From NCBI GenBank assembly GCA_024638355.1, contig JAHEKO010000053.1, positions 1 through 5,198 of the forward strand: 5,198 nucleotides of DNA, written 5' to 3'. This DNA is from Acidobacteriota bacterium (lineage in GTDB: Bacteria; Acidobacteriota; Thermoanaerobaculia; Multivoradales; JAHEKO01). The notes under the pieces are model-generated. The model worked only from the letters and a program-made list of their open reading frames with translations. It ran no database searches and was not told the origin of the DNA. The translations under genes were made by a program, and so were the position numbers. Positions 1 to 5,198 of the stretch are shown piece after piece; within the stretch, counting starts at the first letter, position 1; each line of letters opens with the position of its first letter.

Positions 1-733
1 TGTTGACCAGCGGATCGTTCAGCCGCACGTCCTGGTGGCGGTTGCGCTTGAGGTTCTCGAGCGCCCGCTCGCGGTCGCCCAGCTCGCGGTAGGCGAGGCC
101 GAGCTGGTAGTAGATGAGATTCGCCTCGGGCTGGAGCTCGAGCGCCCGCTCGAAGTGCTCGATGGCGAGCGGGAAGTCACCGCGCTCGAAGGCCGCTCGG
201 CCCAGCCCCTGGTAGGCGGCGGCGTTCGCCGGGTCGAGCTCGAGCACCGACTCGAAGCGAGCTACGGCCGAGTCGATCTTGTCCAGGTCGAGCTGCACCC
301 GCCCTAGCCGGACGAGCGCCGGCCCGTAATCGCCGCGCAGCTCCAGTGCCGCCGATAACTGCGCTTCGGCATCGTCCAGCCGGCCAATCACCGGGTAGAG
401 CGCGCCGAGGTAGTAGCGCCACTCGAACGTTCGCGGCGCGAGCTCGATCGCGTTCAGGAAGCAGGCTTCGGCTGCCGGCATGAAGTCGTTCAGGTAGTAG
501 AGCCGGCCGAGGGAGCCGAAGGCGGCCGCGAGCCGCGCGCCGTCGTCAGGAGACTCACGGTAGGCGGCCAGGGCCGCGGTCAGCGCCCGGCGCTCGTCGG
601 TAAGCTGCTCCTGAACGGCGCTTTCCAGGTTGTCGAGCACCGGCTCCGGCACTTCGCGCAGCTCGAGATCGAGCCCGCCGGCGGCCGGCGCCACCAGGGC
701 GAGGACCAGGAGCGCGGCTCCTCGTGACTTCAA
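1..733 (-). CDS. Exported TPR-repeat protein, partial (C-terminus outside window)
   Basis: I translated 244 codons of this frame by eye; it stays open to the window edge, so the C-terminus is missing. The N-terminus (MKSRGAALLVLALVAPAAGG) is a short basic stretch, a hydrophobic core and small residues, which looks like a signal peptide cleaved near residue 17-19. From about residue 68 there are at least five TPR helix pairs (about 68-101, 104-134, 138-168, 172-201, 206-230). They show the usual G/A/Y/P spacing, for example YQGLGRAAFERGDFPLAIEHF and LGLAYRELGDRERALENL. No catalytic motif is visible. The TTG start shares TTGA with the upstream gene's TGA (4-nt overlap), and AGGGG lies 5 nt before it, so translational coupling is likely. 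Upstream in-frame alternatives are not attractive. TPRs bind proteins or peptides; as third gene of the operon this is probably a periplasmic scaffold for its neighbours (inference). The specific family is not recognised. Confidence 0.85.
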   Translation of the reverse strand, partial: MKSRGAALLVLALVAPAAGGLDLELREVPEPVLDNLESAVQEQLTDERRALTAALAAYRESPDDGARLAAAFGSLGRLYYLNDFMPAAEACFLNAIELAPRTFEWRYYLGALYPVIGRLDDAEAQLSAALELRGDYGPALVRLGRVQLDLDKIDSAVARFESVLELDPANAAAYQGLGRAAFERGDFPLAIEHFERALELQPEANLIYYQLGLAYRELGDRERALENLKRNRHQDVRLNDPLVN

Positions 734-2505
734 GGCGACCCCTGGCCGCCCTGTCGACCCACGTAGTAGCGGCCGGCCGGAAGATCCCGCCACTCGACGG
801 CGCCGCCGCCGAGCCAGTCGACCCGTACCCGCGCGACCCTCGACACATCGCCGAGGCCGAAGAGCACCCGGCTGTCGTTGCCCGAGGCGTAGCTGCCGTC
901 GGTTCGCACCCGGCGCCGCATCGTCTTCCCGGCCGGCAGCTCGGCCGCCGCTCGCGAGCCGAGCGCCGCCCGGCCGTCGGCCGTCCTCAGATCGAGCCCG
1001 AGCCAGCCGCCGGAGGCCGTGTTCAAGCCGAGGTAGAGGGGACCCGTGTTGTTCACCACCACCAGGTCGGGAGCGCCGTCGTTGTCGAGGTCGCCGGCCG
1101 AGGCACCTCGGCTGACGTCCAGCCGGCTCAAGAACTCCTGCCCCTCCGGATCGACCTCGCTGAAGTCGCCACCACCACCGTTGCGGTAGAGCTGGTTGCG
1201 TTCACGCAGCGGCAGCGGATCTCCCGCCTTGAGCTGGTCGGGAAGACGCTTCACCGCGCCGTTGGCGACGAACAGATCGAGGTCGGCATCGAGATCGTAG
1301 TCGAAGAGCGCGGTGCCGAAGCCGGTGAAGGCGAAGCTGCTCATCCCCAGGCCGCTCTTCTTGGTCGCGTCCCGGAAGAAGGCGTCGCCGTCGTTGAGAT
1401 ACAGCGTGTTGGTCTCCTGCGCCAGGTGCGACATGAACAGATCTTCGGTGCCGTTGTCGTCGATGTCGCCGGCCACCACACCCATGCTGGCCTCGGGCTG
1501 GCCGATCGCGTTGACCGCCGCGCCCGCCAGCAGCGCGATGTCGACGAACGTGCCGTCGCCCTGGTTCTGCCAGAGCTGATTCGGCAGCTGATCGTTGGCG
1601 ACGTAGATATCGAGCAGGCCGTCGTCGTCGAAGTCGGCGGAGATCACGCCGAGCGCCGCGCCGGAGTCGGAGTCGATCCCCGAGCGCGTCGAGACGTCCT
1701 CGAAGACGCCGTCGCCCCGGTTGCGGTAGAGGCGGTCGGGCTCCGGCCGGTAGGCCAGCGGACCGCAGTAGTCGCGGGCGCCGGTCTGCGAGGCGCACGG
1801 CTTGTCGGTGGGAATGCGGTAGTCGACGTAGTTGCCGACGAAGATGTCGAGCCAGCCATCGTTGTCGATGTCGACGAAGGTGGCCGAGGCCCCCCACTTG
1901 AGCTCCGCGGCACGCGAGCTCTCGCTGACGTCCGAGAAGGTGCCGTCGCCGTTGTTGCGCAGCAGCGTATTGGCGCCGAAGTTGCTCACGTAGAGGTCGG
2001 GCCAGCCGTCGTTGTCGAAATCTCCGGAGGTAGCACCGACGCCGTATTCCGTGGCCTGGAGGCCGCTCATCTCGGTGACGTCGACGAAGCGCAGTTGGGC
2101 GGGGCCGCCGGCATCCAGCGTCGAGTCGTTGCGATAGAGCCGGTCGGTCAGCGGCTCGGGATATGGGGTCGGCACCAGCGCGTCGTCGAGGCTCTTGCCG
2201 TCGCCGAGCATTCGCCCCTGGACGACGTAGACGTCGAGGTCGCCGTCGCCGTCGTAGTCGAGCAGCGCCGCGCCTCCGCCCATGTGCTCGGAGAAGTAGA
2301 GGTTGCCCGACATGCCGTTGAAGTACTCGAAATCGAGACCCGACTCGGGCGCCCGATCGACGAAGATCTCCGCCGCCTGGCCGGCCGCGGCCGCCGCCAC
2401 CAGACAGCCGACGGTCCATCCGACGGCGCGGAGAGCCGCGCCAAGCCGGCGGACACCGGCATCCGGGTGTCGGGCTCCTCCTCGCTGACCGCGATGGCTC
2501 TTCAC
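730..2505 (-). CDS. Exported CRTAC1-like FG-GAP/VCBS beta-propeller with C-terminal ASPIC/UnbV domain
   Basis: Numbered from the GTG at 2505, the protein has 591 residues. A hydrophobic segment at about 27-41 followed by GQAAE looks like a Sec signal peptide cut near residue 44. Seven FG-GAP/VCBS repeats follow, each with a calcium-type DxDxDGxxD loop (first Asp at about 83, 162, 212, 291, 347, 402, 472), mostly alternating with LYRNxGDGTFxDV strands; this predicts a complete seven-bladed propeller. C237 and C247 (PCASQTGARDYCGP) flank an insertion and could form a disulfide. Residues about 512-568 (RAALGSRAAAEL, DGSYASGNDSRVLFGLGD, RVRVDWLGGG) match the ASPIC/UnbV domain. Such proteins are secreted binding modules; no enzyme activity is known for the family. 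Start choice: GTG 2505 has GGAGG 12 nt upstream, gives a shorter signal n-region and excludes 17 codons rich in A/T third bases. GTG 2556 (16-nt overlap with the upstream gene) and TTG 2544 (4-nt TTGA overlap) remain possible. Confidence 0.93.
   Translation of the reverse strand: MKSHRGQRGGARHPDAGVRRLGAALRAVGWTVGCLVAAAAAGQAAEIFVDRAPESGLDFEYFNGMSGNLYFSEHMGGGAALLDYDGDGDLDVYVVQGRMLGDGKSLDDALVPTPYPEPLTDRLYRNDSTLDAGGPAQLRFVDVTEMSGLQATEYGVGATSGDFDNDGWPDLYVSNFGANTLLRNNGDGTFSDVSESSRAAELKWGASATFVDIDNDGWLDIFVGNYVDYRIPTDKPCASQTGARDYCGPLAYRPEPDRLYRNRGDGVFEDVSTRSGIDSDSGAALGVISADFDDDGLLDIYVANDQLPNQLWQNQGDGTFVDIALLAGAAVNAIGQPEASMGVVAGDIDDNGTEDLFMSHLAQETNTLYLNDGDAFFRDATKKSGLGMSSFAFTGFGTALFDYDLDADLDLFVANGAVKRLPDQLKAGDPLPLRERNQLYRNGGGGDFSEVDPEGQEFLSRLDVSRGASAGDLDNDGAPDLVVVNNTGPLYLGLNTASGGWLGLDLRTADGRAALGSRAAAELPAGKTMRRRVRTDGSYASGNDSRVLFGLGDVSRVARVRVDWLGGGAVEWRDLPAGRYYVGRQGGQGSP
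739..743 (-). promoter_or_regulatory. SD sequence for the TPR gene
   Basis: The minus strand reads AGGGG five bases before the TTG at 733-731. It lies inside the last codons of the propeller gene. Together with the TTGA overlap it supports the TTG as the true start and suggests that translation is coupled to the upstream gene. Confidence 0.5.
1066..2259 (-). repeat. Seven degenerate coding repeats (FG-GAP calcium loops)
   Basis: The segments encoding the Asp-rich loops recur seven times with related DNA; the + strand shows variants of CCGTCGTTGTCGAAGTC. Spacing is uneven, about 50-80 codons. In protein terms the loops are DYDGDGDLD, DFDNDGWPD, DIDNDGWLD, DFDDDGLLD, DIDDNGTED, DYDLDADLD and DLDNDGAPD. 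The fifth and sixth are the most divergent: the fifth has Asn at the third ligand, and the sixth lacks the Gly after the third Asp. The repetition reflects protein architecture, not a DNA-level tandem array. Confidence 0.8.
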
Positions 2506-2517
2506 GTCTGCTGCAGA

Positions 2518-2522
2518 CCTCC
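2518..2522 (-). promoter_or_regulatory. GGAGG SD candidate for the propeller gene
   Basis: The minus strand reads GGAGG 12 bases before the GTG at 2505. This is the best SD match near the start of this gene, although the spacing is longer than the optimal 5-9. It lies in the short gap after the sulfatase-like gene's TGA at 2543-2541. Confidence 0.4.
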
Positions 2523-2540
2523 GCCTCGCCCTTGGTGCGT

Positions 2541-4706
2541 TCAAGAACCGTTCCACTCTCGATCGTCCGCGGCCATGGCGCCGGGGTCGGGGTCCAGGCT
2601 GTCCGGAAAACGGCGCCGGGCTTCGCTCAGCAAGGCGCTCGCCGACTCCGGATCGCCGAGCATTTCGAGGGCTCGAACGGCGGCCAGGTAGCCGGCCGGA
2701 CTCGGGTTCCGCTCGACCAGCAGCTGGACCGTCTCGACCGCCTCCCGCGGCCGACCGTGGCGCGCCAGGAAGAGCGCCAGCCGCGGGTAGGCCGTGACGC
2801 CGTTGGGAAAGAGCTCGATCTCACGCCTGAGCGCGGCCTCGGCTTCGTTGAAACGCCCCATCGACGCGAAGATGTTGCCGCGCAGAAACTCGAGCCGCGG
2901 CACCGGCTCGCCCGCCTGCCGCTCGACCGTGTCCGTGGTCTCGAGGGCCGCCTCCAAGTCCCCCCGCCGCAGCTGGACGCGGGCCAGGACGAGCGCCGCC
3001 GCGATGTTCGGCGACCGGGCGCCGATCGCGCCCCGCGACTGGCGCTCCGCCTCGTCGAGCTCGCCCCGGCTGAGGGCGATCCGAGCGAGCAGCGTTCGCG
3101 CCTCCGCCTCGTTCCATTCGAGGGCGCGGGCGGCCAGCTCCGCCGCCCGATCGGGCTCGCCGGCCAGGAGCGAGGTTCGGGCGCCCGCGATCAGCAGGTG
3201 AGGCGCCGAGTCCGAGATCTCGAGGGCACGGAGATACGCTCGACTCGCCTCCCCCACCCTGCCGAGCCGCTCGAGCGACCGCCCCATCTGCTCCCAGGCG
3301 ACCAGCGCGTAGGGGTTCTCCCGCACCACGTCGTCCAGCCGCCCCACGGCGGCGCCATGCTCGCCGCGCAACGCCAGCGCCATGCCCGCGCGGATCGCGT
3401 CGAGCAGGTGGACCTGGGAGGCCGGCGCCGGCAGCTCGGAGTCGATCCGCGTCTGACCGTGGCCGACGTAGCCGAGGCTCGCCAGCCGCGACCAGGTCTC
3501 GACATCGGTGTCCTCCGGGTCGACCAGGTTGGGCTCGTAGGTCAGCGCGGCGCGGCGCAGGCGCCGCTCGGCTTCGACGCCCGAGCCGATCAGGTTGTTC
3601 GTCTCCCCGGGATCGGACTCGAGGTCGAAGAGCTCCGGCTCCGGACTGTCGATGTAGTGGTGGCGGCCCTCGATGACCGACAGCAGCTCGCTCCAGCCGA
3701 AATAGAAGCGGGGGAAGTAGGTCTCGGAGTAGATCCGGCGCTCGAGGTCGGCCGCGCCGAGGTCGAGCAGCGAGCGGCCGCTCGCGTCGGGCCTCGCGAC
3801 CCCGGCCAGGTCGAGCAGAGTCGGAAAGATGTCCGAGAGCTGAGCGGGGGCGGCGACGCTGTCGCCGGCGCGCTCGGCTCCCGGCAGCTTGAGGAAGAGC
3901 GGCACCTGAATCGCTTCGCGATAGACGAAGATGCCGTGCTCCGACTCGCCGTGGTCGCCCAGACCCTCGCCGTGATCCGAGGTCACGAGCACCACCGCGT
4001 CGTCGTAGAGGCCCAGCTCCCGCAGCTCGCCGAGCAGGTCTCCGATCACCTCGTCCACCGCGGCGATCTCGCCGTCGTAGGCGCTCGAATAGCGCGACGC
4101 GTAGGGCTCGGGTGGCGTGTAGGGGCTGTGCGGATCGTAGAGGTGGAGAAAGAGAAAGAGCGGACGCCCGACGCTCGAGCGCAGCCACGGCCGGATCGCC
4201 GCCAGCGTCTCGCCGCCACTGCGCTGCAACCCCGCCGACCCGGCGTTGGGACGGTAGTCGATGGCGTCCTCGTAGAGGTCGAAGCCGGCCTCGAGCCCGA
4301 GCCCGCCGCGCATTACGAAGCTCGCCACCGCGGCACCGGTGGCGTAACCGGCGCGACTCAGCAAGGCGGGCAGATAGGGTAGCTTGGCCGTATCCAGCGA
4401 ATAGCCGACGTTGCCGCGCACGCCGTGATCCGGGGGCAGGAGGCCGGTGAGCATCGAGGCATGCGCCGGCAGCGTGGTCGGGGTCGGGCTGTAGGCGCGC
4501 TCGAACAGGATCGAGTCGGCGCGCAGCGCGTCGAAGTGAGGGGTCGCGATCGCCCGGTAGCCGTAGGCCGGCAGGCGATCGGAGCGCAGCGTGTCGATCG
4601 ACACGAGCACGATCGACGGCGGCTCACGGCGGCCGCACGAGGCGAATACCAGCGCCACGAGCACGATGCCGATCGAGGCCGTACGGCCGGCGCGAAAGGC
4701 CGTCAT
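2541..4706 (-). CDS. Sulfatase-like (alkaline phosphatase superfamily) lipoprotein fused to C-terminal TPR domain
   Basis: Counted from ATG 4706 the protein has 721 residues. A hydrophobic leader ends in VFASC (C24), a plausible lipobox, so a lipid-anchored periplasmic or surface protein is predicted. The sulfatase-fold domain spans about 31-415: metal-binding SIDTLRSDR (D38), nucleophile motif TLPAHASMLTG (T78, H82), YDPHSPY (D191, H193), TSDHGEG (D244, H245), SEHG (H257), and the C-terminal LFDLESDPGETNNL signature. The position that is Cys or Ser in formylglycine sulfatases is Thr here. That resembles the Thr nucleophile of phosphoryl- and phosphoethanolamine-transferring relatives such as LtaS and EptA, so 'sulfatase' is a fold name, not a proven activity. 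About seven TPR helix pairs follow (about 434-703, e.g. EAEAALRREIELFPN), roughly 270 residues beyond a standard sulfatase. It is the first gene of the minus-strand operon. The in-frame GTG at 4709 is an equally placed alternative start; no SD precedes either. The substrate is unknown. Confidence 0.93.
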   Translation of the reverse strand: MTAFRAGRTASIGIVLVALVFASCGRREPPSIVLVSIDTLRSDRLPAYGYRAIATPHFDALRADSILFERAYSPTPTTLPAHASMLTGLLPPDHGVRGNVGYSLDTAKLPYLPALLSRAGYATGAAVASFVMRGGLGLEAGFDLYEDAIDYRPNAGSAGLQRSGGETLAAIRPWLRSSVGRPLFLFLHLYDPHSPYTPPEPYASRYSSAYDGEIAAVDEVIGDLLGELRELGLYDDAVVLVTSDHGEGLGDHGESEHGIFVYREAIQVPLFLKLPGAERAGDSVAAPAQLSDIFPTLLDLAGVARPDASGRSLLDLGAADLERRIYSETYFPRFYFGWSELLSVIEGRHHYIDSPEPELFDLESDPGETNNLIGSGVEAERRLRRAALTYEPNLVDPEDTDVETWSRLASLGYVGHGQTRIDSELPAPASQVHLLDAIRAGMALALRGEHGAAVGRLDDVVRENPYALVAWEQMGRSLERLGRVGEASRAYLRALEISDSAPHLLIAGARTSLLAGEPDRAAELAARALEWNEAEARTLLARIALSRGELDEAERQSRGAIGARSPNIAAALVLARVQLRRGDLEAALETTDTVERQAGEPVPRLEFLRGNIFASMGRFNEAEAALRREIELFPNGVTAYPRLALFLARHGRPREAVETVQLLVERNPSPAGYLAAVRALEMLGDPESASALLSEARRRFPDSLDPDPGAMAADDREWNGS

Positions 4707-4715
4707 CACAGCTCG

Positions 4716-4744
4716 ATTCTAGCCCGCGCTGACGCTCGATTCAG
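4716..4744 (-). promoter_or_regulatory. Candidate sigma-70-type promoter of the three-gene operon
   Basis: On the minus strand TAGAAT (4721-4716) matches the -10 consensus at five of six positions. A weak -35, CTGAAT (4744-4739, three of six), lies 17 bases upstream. Only nine bases separate the -10 from ATG 4706, so transcription would begin at or within a few bases of the GTG/ATG pair. No SD is present. A leaderless mRNA is therefore the simplest reading. This is inferred from pattern only. Confidence 0.45.
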
Positions 4745-4746
4745 AA

Positions 4747-4815
4747 CGTCGCAAGTGCATGGAGATGCCCAGGGAGCGGGCCTCGGGGCCCCGCTCCCTG
4801 CGACGGAAAGCGACG
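4747..4815. repeat. Compact inverted-repeat/foldable element next to the operon promoter
   Basis: A perfect 11-bp inverted repeat pairs CAGGGAGCGGG (4770-4780) with CCCGCTCCCTG (4790-4800) across nine bases. A smaller hairpin, GCAT-GGAG-ATGC (4757-4768), lies just before it. An outer pairing CGTCGC (4747-4752) with GCGACG (4800-4805) could close both into a three-way junction. A second GCGACG copy at 4810-4815 starts 10 bases after the first and could compete for the same partner. No T-tract follows on either strand, so it is not a standard intrinsic terminator. It lies immediately upstream of the operon's -35 candidate, so it may be an operator or a structured RNA; which is undecided. Confidence 0.5.
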
Positions 4816-4910
4816 CAGGCGTATTGGACCCTCCGCAGAGGAGCCCGACCGGAGCGAACCGCAGCAGTTTCAGGCATTTCCGGCGTTCCGGGCGAGGGCT
4901 GGCGAGAAGG

Positions 4911-4945
4911 CCGGGCCGGCCCGCGGCGGCGCCGCGAGGCCCCGG
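4911..4945. repeat. GC-rich palindromes upstream of the rightward gene
   Basis: CGGGCCGGCCCG (4912-4923) is a perfect 12-bp palindrome, and GCGGCGCCGC (4926-4935) a perfect 10-bp one. The flanks CCGGGCC (4911-4917) and GGCCCCGG (4938-4945) could also pair around them with one bulged C. In DNA this GC-rich such palindromes arise easily by chance, so any role is uncertain. Confidence 0.3.
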
Positions 4946-4960
4946 TCTGCCGGTAACTCC

Positions 4961-4971
4961 TGTGCTATCAT
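4961..4971 (+). promoter_or_regulatory. Possible extended -10 promoter element for the CNNM-type gene
   Basis: TGTGCTATCAT contains TATCAT (4966-4971), five of six to the -10 consensus, preceded by TG dinucleotides. It is among the few AT-leaning spots in this GC-rich region. No good -35 is visible 16-18 bases upstream. Transcription from here would give a leader of about 100 bases before TTG 5078. Confidence 0.35.
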
Positions 4972-5065
4972 CCGCCGAACAAGTGGACGATTCGCCCGAG
5001 CCCCAACCCCCCGCTCCATTCCGATCTCACCCCTGCTTTCCTGCCGCACCGGCGCTTAGCCGGGT

Positions 5066-5070
5066 GGAGG
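5066..5070 (+). promoter_or_regulatory. SD sequence for TTG start of the CNNM-type gene
   Basis: GGAGG lies exactly seven bases before TTG 5078, the optimal distance. A second GGAGG (5105-5109) lies seven bases before GTG 5117 in the same frame, so two equally well-equipped starts exist. The frame is closed upstream by TAG at 5057-5059, so no earlier start than these two is likely. Confidence 0.55.
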
Positions 5071-5077
5071 TTGTCGT

Positions 5078-5198
5078 TTGAGTGCGCTCTGGCTCATCGC
5101 GTCCGGAGGCCCGCCCGTGGAGTTCGGGCTGAATCCATGGATGGGGCTGATCCTGGGGCTCTTTCTCGTCTTTCTGAACGGCTTCTTCGTCGCGGCCG
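5078..5198 (+). CDS. CNNM/CorC-type (HlyC/CorC, DUF21) membrane protein, N-terminal fragment
   Basis: Only the first 40 codons are present. After a short polar lead the frame enters a transmembrane helix with PWMGLILGLFLVFLNGFF followed by VAA. The LNGFF(V/S)AAE signature at the end of the first helix is characteristic of the DUF21 domain of CNNM/CorC-family inner-membrane proteins. In this family DUF21 is followed by paired CBS domains and a CorC/HlyC domain, none of which is visible here. Members are linked to magnesium and other divalent-cation export; the old 'hemolysin' name is misleading. TTG 5078 is chosen because of the GGAGG seven bases upstream; GTG 5117 (residue 14) and ATG 5141 are alternatives, and GTG 5117 would place the helix closer to the N-terminus as is usual. 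It is divergent from the operon and probably independent of it. Confidence 0.75.
   Translation, partial: MSALWLIASGGPPVEFGLNPWMGLILGLFLVFLNGFFVAA

Larger units (their letters stand above)
4710..5077. other. Divergent intergenic region, no convincing gene
   Basis: These 368 bases separate the leftward operon from the rightward CNNM-type gene. Short frames cross it, but none combines an SD, the local codon bias and a recognisable protein. It holds the operon promoter candidate, an inverted-repeat element (4747-4815), GC-rich palindromes (4911-4945), a possible -10 for the rightward gene (4966-4971) and about 100 bases of possible 5' leader. I recognise no tRNA, SRP RNA or known riboswitch class. 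Confidence 0.7.

Noticed and set aside
724..2691. A 655-codon + strand open frame opposite the propeller gene
   Set aside because: It mirrors the minus-strand coding bias: its Val/Glu-rich periodicity is the antisense of the Asp-rich loops, and it has no domain or SD. The minus-strand frame has a clear family match.
2532..4382. A 616-codon + strand open frame opposite the sulfatase-like gene
   Set aside because: It is an antisense shadow of a high-GC gene, with Arg/Leu/Val-rich low-complexity translation and no recognisable motif.
4770..4800. Intrinsic terminator
   Set aside because: The hairpin is strong but no T-tract follows on either strand, and the flanking genes diverge, so no transcript is expected to end here.
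4759..4956. Small + strand frame (65 codons) in the intergenic region
   Set aside because: It runs through the inverted-repeat element, is Arg-rich and shows no SD or recognisable domain; long stop-free runs are expected at this GC content.
4978..5077. Magnesium or other riboswitch in the leader of the CNNM-type gene
   Set aside because: The segment is C-rich with little self-pairing, and I see no conserved core of a known riboswitch class.
4425..5081. A 218-codon + strand frame running through the intergenic region
   Set aside because: Its first part is antisense to the sulfatase-like gene and the rest is Arg/Pro-rich without homology or SD. It ends at TGA 5079-5081, overlapping the better supported TTG start.
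1..5198. CRISPR array, insertion sequence, tRNA or phage attachment site
   Set aside because: No regularly spaced direct repeats, transposase frame, terminal inverted repeats or cloverleaf is visible anywhere in the window.

Overview
The window is GC-rich with strong G/C third-position bias. Its gene content is a sulfatase-like/TPR fusion, a CRTAC1-type FG-GAP/ASPIC-UnbV protein and an exported TPR protein. That combination suggests an environmental Gram-negative bacterium of the Acidobacteriota type, with Planctomycetota or Myxococcota as alternatives. This is an inference from gene content and composition; no rRNA or other marker gene is present. None of the four starts chosen or competing here is a clear ATG with a strong Shine-Dalgarno (SD) sequence: TTG and GTG starts dominate.

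Layout. Bases 1-4706 hold three minus-strand genes that read as one operon, transcribed from right to left. First comes a 721-residue predicted lipoprotein (4706 to 2541) with an alkaline-phosphatase-superfamily ('sulfatase') domain and about seven TPR helix pairs. Next is a 591-residue exported seven-repeat FG-GAP beta-propeller ending in an ASPIC/UnbV domain (2505 to 730). Last is an exported TPR protein (733 leftward, C-terminus beyond the window). Junctions are tight: a 35-nt gap, or an overlap if an upstream start is used, and then a 4-nt TTGA overlap. Bases 4710-5077 are a divergent intergenic region. It holds a plausible promoter for the operon, a compact foldable inverted-repeat element, GC-rich palindromes and a possible promoter for the rightward gene. 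From 5078 the + strand begins a CNNM/CorC-type (DUF21) membrane protein, of which only the first 40 codons are in the window.

How the parts may work together. All three operon products carry export signals, so they probably act in the periplasm or at the cell surface. The enzyme would supply metal-dependent hydrolase or transferase chemistry, the calcium-loop propeller a binding or adhesion surface, and the TPR segments a scaffold. The usual Cys/Ser that becomes formylglycine in true sulfatases is replaced by Thr, so sulfatase activity in the strict sense is doubtful. The substrate cannot be read from sequence. The divergent CNNM gene is probably a separate transcription unit.
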